DNA from: Haliclystus octoradiatus
Taxonomy: Eukaryota > Cnidaria > Staurozoa > Stauromedusae > Haliclystidae
Assembly (NCBI GenBank): GCA_916610825.1
Contig: OU744451.1
Location: 8,127,441 to 8,191,440, forward strand
Direction of reading: 5' to 3'
DNA: 64,000 nucleotides
Below, piece by piece: positions 23,022-33,639 of this stretch; positions within the stretch are counted from its first letter, which is position 1, and each line of letters opens with the position of its first letter. The position numbers and the translations under genes are program-made. The notes under the pieces are model-generated. The model saw nothing but the letters and a program-made list of their open reading frames with translations, had not been told where the DNA came from and searched no databases.

Positions 23022-23765
23022 TACAAACATGCTACGTGGCTTTGCGGGACTGCATAACAAGGACTCCGCCCAAATTAATGCATTCGCAACATTTATCTGA
23101 GCAAGTCAATGTCAAACTCGAAAATGTTCTTTTGGTCATCCTAAATTGCGCAACTGATGTCGAATGAATTATTAAAAGGTCATCCGAATTCCGGAAATCT
23201 ATGTTGCACCTAATACGACCCAAAATGCTGTTTTGATTGGAATGTTCTAATGAATATCAAAAGGTACCCTCTAATATTTGGAACATCCCCGTATGGAAGT
23301 TAGTCGTACTATATGGGGCCCTGTACGGTCTGCCTTTATTAACTATGGTTATACCGTGGATCGGTGTCTTCATGCAGACGTGTCGAACGTGTACCTGCCA
23401 TACGCGACCGGTCTATCAATTGACCATCTATGATTCTATGAACTGTGTGTCTAATGCCGGATTCTTTAAGCCTAAGGCAGCCATTTGAAGAGTTCAGAAA
23501 CTGACCCAGACGTCACAATCAGTGATGGATGAGCCGATGAGAATATTTTTCACGATCAACAATTGCAACTCATTCAATGCAGGTACTTCTCTAAACTTGA
23601 TTTTCACCGGGGCACATTGGAACAACGTTTTCTCAGTATAGTTGCTTTTATACTTTACTATAACGTGCTAGCTGAGAGTCTATGTAAATTGGAAATCCAT
23701 GCGGAATCAAACTGCTTCGCTGAGTTTTCAGCATTTCATTGTGACAGGAAATCTTAGAGAATACT
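23022..23765. other. Spacer between gene C and the composite transposon
   Basis: Slightly more GC-rich than its surroundings. A plus-strand frame of 83 aa (23237-23488) has a hydrophobic stretch and several Cys but matches nothing I know and shows no splice context, so I do not call it a gene. Confidence 0.4.
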
Positions 23766-23787
23766 GTTTTGTACGGTGGCCCACAAC

Positions 23788-24046
23788 TGCCACTTACAAC
23801 AACTTCACTTGCCTGCCACATTAACTTCACTTGCCTGCCACATTAACTTTACTTGCCTGCCACAATAAGAAAATCATGCAGCATTAACTTTACTTGCCTG
23901 CCACAATAAGAAAATCATGCAGCATTAACTTTACTTGCCTGCCACAACAAAAACATGAATTACAACAACTTCACTTGCCTGCCGCATTAAGAACTTACAT
24001 TACAACAACTTCACTTGCCTGCCACATTAAAAACTTACATTACGGA
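23788..24046. repeat. Subterminal short tandem repeats, left arm
   Basis: The word CTTGCCTGCCAC recurs about eight times, spaced by ATTAACTT, ACAACTTC or AATAAGAAAATCATGCAG. The mirror array is at 33405-33613. The left array has one more roughly 43-bp unit than the right. Such arrays often serve as transposase binding sites; that is inference. Confidence 0.75.
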
Positions 24047-24177
24047 AGTGTTGCCTGTATTACGGAAGTATATTCTTCCACGCGTCCGTTTGAAAACGAG
24101 ATGCTGTGAAGAAATTTTCTATTCTGAGCCTCGGAATTCGGATAAAAAACATGGCCGCTGATTGTCTATTATTTTAG

Positions 24178-26631
24178 GGGAGTGCCTAAAACCCAGACCC
24201 AGACCCAGACTCAGACCCAGACCAGAGGCCTAAAACCCAGACTCAGACTCAGACCGGATTGATTTTAAAGTCTACTTTTCGTAGTGTAAACAGGAGAATC
24301 GTTTCTTAAATTTGACTCAAATCGATAGAGAAACATTATATTATCATTTGTTGGTAAAATATATGGTGATTAACGCAACAGGTTGATAGCAATGCAGTTC
24401 GGATTTCGGTCGATAAAAATGGATTAAACACAAACCAGCCGAATTTCTTCATTCCCAACGTCCATACGAACATTCGCAACGTCTCATACGAACATTCGAC
24501 TTCAGATGAAAAGACCAATTAGGAAGGAAATAACGCCAGAATCAGACTTTCTTTTGGACTTATAGCAAATTAACAACATTAATGATGAAGAACTGAAGAA
24601 AATGAAAGCTTGGCTGTGATTATATACGAAGGACTTTTACAAAACAAACCTATCATAATCATCTACGATCGCCGCGATTTTGAATGTTTGTTTGGAACGC
24701 TGTGAATATGCGTATGGAAAAAAGGAACCTATATATTCGTTTAACTCAGGTATTATGAGTTGTAGCAGTTCGTCCAAGTGTGTTCTTGTTTATCATTTTC
24801 AAATTGATGTTGCCTAGTATTTTAAAGTAGTCAAAGATTGGGTCTACTCATGGCATTTCATGTTTTTGTTTGGTCGCCATTTTTGGAACTTTAACCCGAC
24901 CCAGCGTCCGGTCTGAGATTTGTTATCTTTATTGATTTAATGAACTACAGATCGAATAAAGGCAATTTAGCGTTTTGAAACTATTCATTTTGTTCTGTTC
25001 TCCTCATTCTAAATGTTGTGTTCTTGCCAATAATCCACTAAAGTCTGATATATGCCATTTTATTTTGGTCTGGGTTTTCATCGACAATGACGTCGCCGCG
25101 TTTTGAATGTTCGTTTGAGTCGCTATGAATTTTAACGTCCTGTCTGAGAATTGTTACCTTTATTAATTTAAGTAACTAGAGGTCGAATAAAAGCAATTTT
25201 GCGTTCTGAAACTATTCATTTTGTTCTGTTCTTTGCGTTCTCGGTGTTGTGTTTTTGTCAATAGTCTACTGAAGTCTTATATATGTCATTTTATTTTGGT
25301 CTGGGTTTTCGTCGACAATGATGTCGCCGCGTTTTGAATGTCCGTGTGAGTCGCTGTCGACTTTAACACGATCCAGCGTCCGGTAAAACAAAATGGTAGA
25401 TATCAGACTTTGGAAATCTCAGACCGGACGTTGGATCGGGTTATAGTTGACAGCGACTCATACGAACATTCAAAACGCGGCGACGTCATTGTCAACGAAA
25501 ACCCAGACCAAGATAAAATGACATATAAAAGACTTCAGTAGACTATTGATAAAAACACACAACACTGAGAATGCAAAGAACAGAACAAAATGAATAGTTT
25601 CAGAACGCAAAATTGCCTTTATTCGACCTCTAGTTCCTTAAATTAATAAAGGTAACAATTCTAAGACAGGACGTTAAAATTCTTAGCGACTCAAACGAAC
25701 ATTCAAAACGCGGTGACGTCATTGTCGATGAAAACCCAGACCAAAATAAAATGGCATATATCAGACTTTAGTGGATTATTGGCAAGAACACAACATTTAG
25801 AATGAGGAGAACAGAACAAAATGAATAGTTTCAAAACGCTAAATTGCCTTTATTCGATCTGTAGTTCATTAAATCAATAAAGATAACAAATCTCAGACCG
25901 GACGCTGGGTCGGGTTAAAGTTCCAAAAATGGCGACCAAACAAAAACATGAAATGCCATGAGTAGACCCAATCTTTGACTACTTTAAAATACTAGGCAAC
26001 ATCAATTTGAAAATGATAAACAAGAACACACTTGGACGAACTGCTACAACTCATAATACCTGAGTTAAACGAATATATAGGTTCCTTTTTTCCATACGCA
26101 TATTCACAGCGTTCCAAACAAACATTCAAAATCGCGGCGATCGTAGATGATTATGATAGGTTTGTTTTGTAAAAGTCCTTCGTATATAATCACAGCCAAG
26201 CTTTCATTTTCTTCAGTTCTTCATCATTAATGTTGTTAATTTGCTATAAGTCCAAAAGAAAGTCTGATTCTGGCGTTATTTCCTTCCTAATTGGTCTTTT
26301 CATCTGAAGTCGAATGTTCGTATGAGACGTTGCGAATGTTCGTATGGACGTTGGGAATGAAGAAATTCGGCTGGTTTGTGTTTAATCCATTTTTATCGAC
26401 CGAAATCCGAACTGCATTGCTATCAACCTGTTGCGTTAATCACCATATATTTTACCAACAAATGATAATATAATGTTTCTCTATCGATTTGAGTCAAATT
26501 TAAGAAACGATTCTCCTGTTTACACTACGAAAAGTAGACTTTAAAATCAATCCGGTCTGAGTCTGAGTCTGGGTTTTAGGCCTCTGGTCTGGGTCTGAGT
26601 CTGGGTCTGGGTCTGGGTTTTAGGCACTCCC
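24178..26631. mobile_element. Foldback element nested in the left arm, 2454 bp, 9-bp target duplication
   Basis: The whole element is a palindrome centred near 25404 with arms of about 1.2 kb and a centre of about 40 bp. The ends are GGGAGTGCCTAAAACCCAGA and complement, with a short CAGACC/CAGACT minisatellite just inside. TTATTTTAG flanks both sides (24169-24177, 26632-26640). The right arm of the host transposon (33260-33285) shows the uninterrupted site with one TTATTTTAG. Each arm contains two direct repeats of about 231 bp. No protein is encoded. Nine-bp duplication and long inverted repeats suggest a non-autonomous Mutator-type element. Confidence 0.9.
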
Positions 26632-27675
26632 TTATTTTAGTCGATGCAGTTTTCTGTATTTAATAAACTGTGACTGAATGTTATAACAACTCAAAGATAA
26701 TCAATAACAACCAGGTAAAGCCATCATCTGTTTAATCGCCTAGGAACTTGTATGTTTTTTTTGTTATAATTGCAAATCAGTGAAGACAGACAGTGAAGCA
26801 TAAATTAATCAGATAGCAAAAAGCAAAACAAACATTAGTACTGTCACAAATTGGCTTAGAACAAAGCTAGATCGTTTGTGACTTTGCGATCAGCTATCTT
26901 ATGCATAAGAGGCTCAAGGACAACCTCATCACACGCCTTTGCACCAACAAATGTTAATGACATTGAACTAAGCCGAGCTGTTGGATCCCTTACCTAGAGT
27001 TCAACATGATTTAATAATATAAACTGTATAAAGTAAAAATTAGAAAACAGATTCACTGCACAATATGTTAAAAATTTCCTATATATATTTTATGATTATC
27101 AAATAAATTAATCAGATTATCCTGTTATCCATGTAGGCTAGACTTTGTATAATGTACATCCACCCTCTCCCTGATCAACTGCTGTTAATATTCTTGCAGA
27201 TGACTATTTACATTCACCTTGATACACTAGTTTGTCATTATTAGGGCTCCGTAGTGCAGAGAACAGTCCCATTATTTCATGATTATATATTCATAAGAAA
27301 ATATATAGTAGGCTACATTCACTGCCAAGTGTTACACGTTCTTGTATTGAGAAATAATCAATTAATTAACATGGTAATATGTATGAACTGATAATGACTA
27401 ATAATTTATTATTTCGAAGTTAATAAGTGTATGCAAGTCACTTGTTCCAATTATTCAATACCAATTTAATATAGTTTTTTGTAAGACTTGGTAAATATAA
27501 CAATCAAATCAAGCTATTCGGCAGGAAGGAATCTTGTAATGGCCGAGTTTGCCAAGGGACTCATACAATTTGGGCAGCTTGATGATTTGAAACCGAAGAA
27601 AGAAAGCTTGAAATCACTGTTTGGTTTGTACTGCCAAAAGTGAACTATCACAAATAAAAATATATAAATTATGGC

Positions 27676-29330
27676 CTACCAAATGCCTGTGCATTGAAGT
27701 ATGCTGTCACAAAAATATCTTTGAATTGATTGTATGTTTTTCATATGCTGTAGTTGCAACGATATGGGCTTTTCACAGGCGCTGACCAGTGGATGGCATA
27801 TTGTATGGGCCGTATCTCCTGTACAGTCATGATTGAAACTGACCATGATGCTCTGAGATGTTTTGTTCCGTGGGACGTGCCATGTTCCTGTCAGCCATCC
27901 CAATAGTCCTGCTGACGTGGCTTCTACAGTTACCGTTTTTAGTTCTTGTAGCGAACGCGAGGATGACTATAAATTGAAACCGCCGTTGAATGTCGACTGG
28001 ATTACTATTTTATTAGAATTCACTAAACAATGAAAAATACAAGGAATTAATACTATAAGCTGAACATATAACTAACAAGGTATTACATACAACAATGAAT
28101 TAAAGTCTTACATCGGTGAGCTTTTCTCCAACGGTAGTTGATTGAGATTGATATCGATTGTTACTGTTTCTTTGCTATATTTGTAACGGCATCGACGACT
28201 ACATTTCACTATATCTAAAGATTACAATATTACATGCAGCTTTTATAACAATTTTGAGACTAAACTATTTGCTTACTTTACATTTTATAATAATACAATT
28301 GTTACGCTATGAGAAATTTGTGCTTTCAATGCATATATTTTTACAATTATATGACTTACAAATCATTTATTATTGTTTTCATTTTGCTACGGTCATCTTG
28401 AATTTTGCTGTATCATATTATCATGACGTAATCTATTCACGTGGTTAAATAAGTCTAAATATAAGTTTATAATGTCATTCTTTTTATAGTTCTTTTTCGA
28501 AGTATTTTATTATTTACAATTCAAAACAGTTCTTATTCTGAAGTGTCAACATCCATTGGCTCAGATTCTGCTGCCGGTGTGTCTTCGTAAACATATGCAA
28601 CTTGTCTCGATGGTATACTGCAGACTCCTCCAATGTACGTTTTGTAGATACAGGAGAAGGAGATGAATAACATGGTTGCAGAATAGATAATATGTAAATG
28701 ACAGTTGGCTCAAATTGATCGTTCCCTTTTTGGCAGTAGAAACAGTGATTTGAATCTTTCTTTCTTCAGTTTCAGATCATCAAGCAATTTGGGCATTGTG
28801 TGAGTCCCTTGGCAAACTCAGCCATCACCTTCGTGCCGAAAAGCTTGATTTAATCGTTTCCGCTATCGCCTTCTTGTTCGATTCTGCTATGACTCCCTAT
28901 GCTCCATTATTTCATCAATTCTGTTCTTCATATCATCCATTATCTCACTAAGAATTTGTTTTTCTTTCTCTGCCAGGGCTTCGTCATCACCATCTGTCAC
29001 TGGACATGGCTCGAAAATACAGTTATATGCTACATCGTCCATGAACTGCTCCGGTGGACCACCATGTGCAAGACAAACTGCCACAACTTCTCCACACGTC
29101 TGATAGGTTCTATTACTGAATGTATGTCATCGAGAAGAATGGTATTTTAAAGAGCTCTTCTCTGATTTTTAATATACAAGAGCTCATGAACTCTTTGCCC
29201 ATGGCTCCTTGATCAATGCCAGCTTCACCAAAATACTTGACAGCCTTGACAGTGATTCCTTGCTCTTGGAAAGGAGGCTAGTTGTAGACATCCATACAAA
29301 CAAACAAACTGCCAATGTCGAGCTGAATGT
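27676..29330 (-). pseudogene. HECT-type ubiquitin ligase sequence in the transposon's left arm
   Basis: Reading the minus strand from about 29330 gives segments typical of a HECT domain: YFGEAGIDQGAMGKEF, CLAHGGPPEQFMDD, then (beyond a nested solo LTR) the C-lobe LLGWLTGTRHVP and CHPLVSACEKPISLQL. In HECT ligases the C-lobe cysteine accepts ubiquitin; here SAC sits at that place. The pieces lie in more than one frame and are interrupted, so this copy is not functional. The right arm holds the matching sequence at 30874-31628. The closest known relatives by pattern are the G2E3-like HECT domains found in many animal genomes, often near transposons. That it is cargo of this transposon is inferred from its presence in both arms. 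Confidence 0.6.
27947..28528. mobile_element. Solo LTR, 582 bp (fossil retroelement)
   Basis: It starts TGTAGCGAACG, ends TTCAAAACA, and is flanked by the 5-bp repeat GTTCT (27942-27946, 28529-28533). The opposite arm of the host transposon has the same site with a single GTTCT and no insert. TG...CA ends, 5-bp duplication and lack of any internal region identify a solo LTR left by recombination between the ends of an LTR retrotransposon. The family is not determined. It is younger than the duplication of the arms. Confidence 0.88.
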
Positions 29331-30092
29331 TATGTCACGTCATGGGGGAACGCACCGTAATTACTGATCATTCACTAGAAAAATTTGCTCCGCGCCCTAA
29401 ATATTTCGAGCTTCGCTATTAAGTCACAAAAAGTTTTTAAAAAGATGAAATCAAACCTCTGAACCTTTATGTATGATTATCCGAAAAGTTATCTACTTTG
29501 ATATTTTTTGGAATTCAAAGGATTTGTATCCTAGTCCAGCTGCTCCTGATCCTTACATAAAATACAACAGCAACAACTATACTTACGAGAATTAATCACA
29601 AAATAGTTTGGCCTCAATTTTATTTTGGGAGCAATATTTAGTCTGTGGCATCTCTCACCTGGAAATGGACCCAAAAAAGTGACACGTCCCAGTATGGCCA
29701 TCATTTGGGAGTTACCCTGCGTGTACGTAGTATATGATAAACACATCACATTACAATGAAACAGTAGTCTTACACATAGAGTATATACTGTACTTGATAT
29801 TTTGAATATATTTCATTTTTGGGTTATAAATATTGAATTTATAGAGGGTAGCAAAATTAAATTTTTTTAATTGTATATTAAATTGATATGTCTGGTGATC
29901 CGATGATGAGAAAATGTGTAGTGGTCATTACTTTAATTAATTGCATTCTATATTCATATGAATTGTATTGCTTCACAGTCTCAGTTTTTAGTAAAATTTA
30001 TACCGACTATAAATATATAAATGCTATTGCAAATTTATGTAGAAATCTTAAACAATAATACAATATATAAATTGATTGGATGATGAGGAATA

Positions 30093-30860
30093 CTACCCGT
30101 CATTTCTGGCGAATCCCATTAACTTTTGGTATAATTCCAATCCTGTTTTCCAATCATGGGCAGAGTTCTCCTGGCTTTCGTTCATTGCATAAGTAAAATA
30201 CTCTTCATATTCTTCCTCTTGAAGCGGCTCCAGTACCTGGGTTTTACAGAAGCAATGTTATCGATACTCAGATACTCTTTGGCAGTCCACCTGATTGCGC
30301 AGGAAGATTGTACGATGCATCAGGTCTGCCAGCAATAGTTTGATACTTGGAATGTCTTATGTAATGCGTATTCCAATGTCGCTGTATCAGCTGGCTTGCA
30401 TGTCATCAGCTCTGTTATATATGTCTTGCTCTTCAAGATCTGTAAAGAAATTGATCCACTAAGTGCTTCTCTGCCGTCTTAGTTGGGACCACCAAGCCTC
30501 TATTCTTTGATTTCTTGTGGATTGAACATATTTGTGATCCTTTCTCAGAAAACACTGTACTCTTGCAGCAATACCATTTTCTGTTCCCAAATCTGTTATT
30601 AACTTCATTGGAGTACACATAACCTTTTGATTGCATCTAGGTAAAACTGTGCTACAACTTGCGGTGAATTGTTGGATCGTGTGACGTTAAGCCATAACAC
30701 CTTCCTGCTCCAGCTATCAATACAACCATGGATAGGAATTTAGGAAACCCGAAAGGTTTTAATTCATCATAGTCATCACAGTGCCAGGCATAGTTTGGGC
30801 CAGGGTTGGTATATACTCGTCGCTTGAGCTCATGCGCCCTCCTAAGTGAGGTGCTATTTT
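30093..30860 (-). pseudogene. DDE integrase-like transposase remnant
   Basis: The minus strand carries the catalytic-core words of an integrase-type transposase common in animal genomes: NYAWHCDDYDELKPFGF (first D), DLGTENG (second D) and STRNQRIEAWWSQLRR (E). A C-terminal portion ending in GFARND precedes a stop near 30093. The segments fall in several frames, so the gene is broken. At about 30862 its upstream side is joined directly to the right arm, so the N-terminal part is missing or replaced. This is the best clue to the type of the composite element. Confidence 0.75.
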
Positions 30861-30873
30861 CGAGCCATTTCCA

Positions 30874-31628
30874 GTGACAGATGTTGATGACAAAGCCCTG
30901 GCAGAGAAAGAAAAACAAATTCTTAGTGAGATAATGGATGATATGAAGAACAAAATGGATGAAATAATAGAGCATGGCTACACGGGAGTCATAGCAGAAT
31001 CGAATAAGAAGGCGATAGCGGAAACGATCAAATCAAGCTTTTCGGCACGAAGGAGTCTGGTGATGGCTGAGTTTGTCAAAGGACTAACACAATTTGGGCT
31101 GCTTGATGATCTGCAACCGAAGAAAGAAAGATTCAAATCACTGTTTCTACTGCCAAAAGGGAACGATCAATTTGAGCCAACTGTCATTTACATATTATCT
31201 ATTCTGGAACCATGTTATTCATCTCCTTCTCATGTATCTGCAAAACGTACATTGGAGGAGTCTGCAGTATACCATCGAGACAAGTTGCATATGTTTACGA
31301 AGACACACCGGCAGCAGAATCTGAGCCAATGGATGTTGACACTTCAGAATCAGAACAAAAAACGGTAACTGTAGAAGCTACGTCAGCAGGATTATTGGGA
31401 TGGCTGACAGGAACACGGCATGTCCCACGGAACAAAACATCTCAGAGCATCATGATCAGTTTCAATCATGACTGTACAGGAGATACGGCCCATACAATAT
31501 GCTATCCACTGGTCAGCGCCTGTGAAAAGCCCATATCGTTGCAACTACAGCATATGAAAACATACAATCAATTTAAAGATATTTTTGTGACAGCATACTT
31601 CAATGCACAGGCATTTGGTAGGCCATAA
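30874..31628 (+). pseudogene. HECT-type ubiquitin ligase sequence in the right arm (first copy)
   Basis: An open frame from 30874 gives ALAEKEKQILSEIMDDMKNK, then AEFVKGLTQFGLLDDLQ and FEPTVIYILSIL, which fit the middle of a G2E3-like HECT domain. A second, overlapping frame (31212-31628) gives the acidic linker EPMDVDTSESEQ and the C-lobe from LLGWLTGTRHVP through SACEKPISLQL to FGRP and a stop, with the putative ubiquitin-accepting Cys in SAC. The two frames differ, so a single product is not obvious. The sequence from 30954 on recurs at 31856-32757. It is inverted relative to the left-arm copy. Confidence 0.6.
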
Positions 31629-32757
31629 TTTATATTTTTTTATTTGTGATAGTTCACTTTTGGCAGTACAAACCAAACAGTGATTTCAAGCTTTTTTTCT
31701 TCGGTTTCAAATCATCAAGCTGCCCAAATTGTATGAGTCCCTTGGCAAACTCGGCCATTACAAGATTCCTTCGTGCCGAATAACTTGATTTGATTGTTAT
31801 ATTTACCAAGTCTTACAAAAATTATATTAAATTGGTATTGAATAAATGGAACAAGAATGGATGAAATAATAGAGCATGGCTACACGGGAGTCATAGCAGA
31901 ATCGAATAAGAAGGCGATAGCGGAAACGATCAAATCAAGCTTTTCGGCACGAAGGAGTCTGATGATGGCTGAGTTTGTCAAAGGACTAACACAATTTGGG
32001 CTGCTTGATGATCTGCAACCGAAGAAAGAAAGATTCAAATCACTGTTTCTACTGCCAAAAGGGAACGATCAATTTGAGCCAACTGTCATTTACATATTAT
32101 CTATTCTGGAACCATGTTATTCATCTCCTTCTCATGTATCTGCAAAACGTACATTGGAGGAGTCTGCAGTATACCATCGAGACAAGTTGCATATGTTTAC
32201 GAAGACACACCGGCAGCAGAATCTGAGCCAATGGATGTTGACACTTCAGAATCAGAACAAAAAACGGTAACTGTAGAAGCTACGTCAGCAGGATTATTGG
32301 GATGGCTGACAGGAACACGGCATGTCCCACGGAACAAAACATCTCAGAGCATCATGATCAGTTTCAATCATGACTGTACAGGAGATACGGCCCATACAAT
32401 ATGCTATCCACTGGTCAGCGCCTGTGAAAAGCCCATATCGTTGCAACTACAGCATATGAAAACATACAATCAATTTAAAGATATTTTTGTGACAGCATAC
32501 TTCAATGCACAGGCATTTGGTAGGCCATAATTTATATTTTTTTATTTGTGATAGTTCACTTTTGGCAGTACAAACCAAACAGTGATTTCAAGCTTTTTTT
32601 CTTCGGTTTCAAATCATCAAGCTGCCCAAATTGTATGAGTCCCTTGGCAAACTCGGCCATTACAAGATTCCTTCGTGCCGAATAACTTGATTTGATTGTT
32701 ATATTTACCAAGTCTTACAAAAATTATATTAAATTGGTATTGAATAAATGGAACAAG
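30954..32757. repeat. 902-bp tandem duplication in the right arm
   Basis: Unit 1 is 30954-31855 and unit 2 is 31856-32757, with a constant offset of 902 and only rare differences seen (for example CTGGTGATGG against CTGATGATGG). Each unit holds the distal part of the HECT-like sequence and the following non-coding arm. The left arm has the sequence once, so the duplication is specific to the right arm and young. Confidence 0.9.
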
Positions 32758-33404
32758 TGACTTGTATACACCTATTAACTTTGAAATAATAAAATTATTA
32801 GTCATTATCAGTTCATACATATTACCATGTTAATTAATTGATTATTCCAATACAAGAACGTGTAACACTTGGCAGTGAATGTACTATAGATTTTCTTCTT
32901 ATGAATATATAGGCTAATCATGAAATAATGGGACTGTTCTCTGTACTACGGAGCCCTAATAATGACAAACTAGTGTATCAATGTAAATGTAAAAAATTGT
33001 CACCTGCAAGCAAATTAACAGCAGTTGATCAGGGAGAGGGTGGATGTACATTATACAAAGTCTAGCCTATATGGATAATCTGATTAATTTATGCTTCACT
33101 GTCTGTCAAAATACGATTTCATGTTGATTGATTTGCAATTATAACAAAAAAACATGCAAGTTCCTAGGCGATTAAACAGATGATGGCTTTACCTGGTTGT
33201 TATTGATTATCTTTGAGTTGTTATAACATTCAGTCACAGTTTATTAAATACAGAAAACTGCATCGACTAAAATAATAGACAATCAGCGGCCATGTTTTTT
33301 ATCCGAATTCCGAGGCTCAGAATAGAAAATTTCTTCACAGCATCTCGTTTTCAAACGGACGCGTGGAAGAATATACTTCCGTAATACAGGCAACACTTCC
33401 GTAA

Positions 33405-33613
33405 TGTAAGTTTTTAATGTGGCAGGCAAGTGAAGTTGTTGTAATGTAAGTTCTTGATGCGGCAGGCAAGTGAAGTTGTTGTAATTCATGTTTTTGTTGT
33501 GGCAGGCAAGTAAAGTTAATGCTGCATGATTTTCTTATTGTGGCAGGCAAGTAAAGTTAATGTGGCAGGCAAGTGAAGTTAATGTGGCAGGCAAGTGAAG
33601 TTGTTGTAAGTGG
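33405..33613. repeat. Subterminal short tandem repeats, right arm
   Basis: The inverted counterpart of 23788-24046, built from GTGGCAGGCAAG words, with one unit fewer. Confidence 0.75.
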
Positions 33614-33639
33614 CAGTTGTGGGCCACCGTAGTTTTGGA

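Larger units (their letters stand above)
23772..33631. mobile_element. Composite DNA transposon with long inverted arms, 9860 bp, IS3EU-like
   Basis: The ends are TACGGTGGCCCACAACTGCC and its complement, flanked by the 6-bp repeat GTTTTG (23766-23771 and 33632-33637). The arms match in inverted orientation from the ends inward: left to about 29014, right to about 30862, once nested insertions and a local duplication are set aside. The centre holds remains of a DDE integrase-like transposase (minus strand), and the arms hold HECT-type ligase sequence. Integrase type plus 6-bp duplication fit IS3EU-type DNA transposons; that name is inference. Polintons also make 6-bp duplications, but no polymerase or capsid gene is visible. 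The transposase is broken, so the element is not autonomous now. Confidence 0.8.

Noticed and set aside
23237-23488. 83-codon frame with a possible membrane segment
   Set aside because: No homology, no splice context and no conserved start. The composition is coding-like but not enough to call a gene.
24336-26473. Identical 60-codon frames on opposite strands
   Set aside because: They mirror each other because the foldback element is a palindrome; not genes.
28158-28448. 96-codon frame
   Set aside because: Lies wholly inside the solo LTR; hydrophobic by AT-rich chance.
23772-33631. Polinton, because of the 6-bp target duplication and an integrase
   Set aside because: No polymerase, capsid, protease or packaging gene is visible, and the integrase words fit the IS3EU-like DNA transposon type better.
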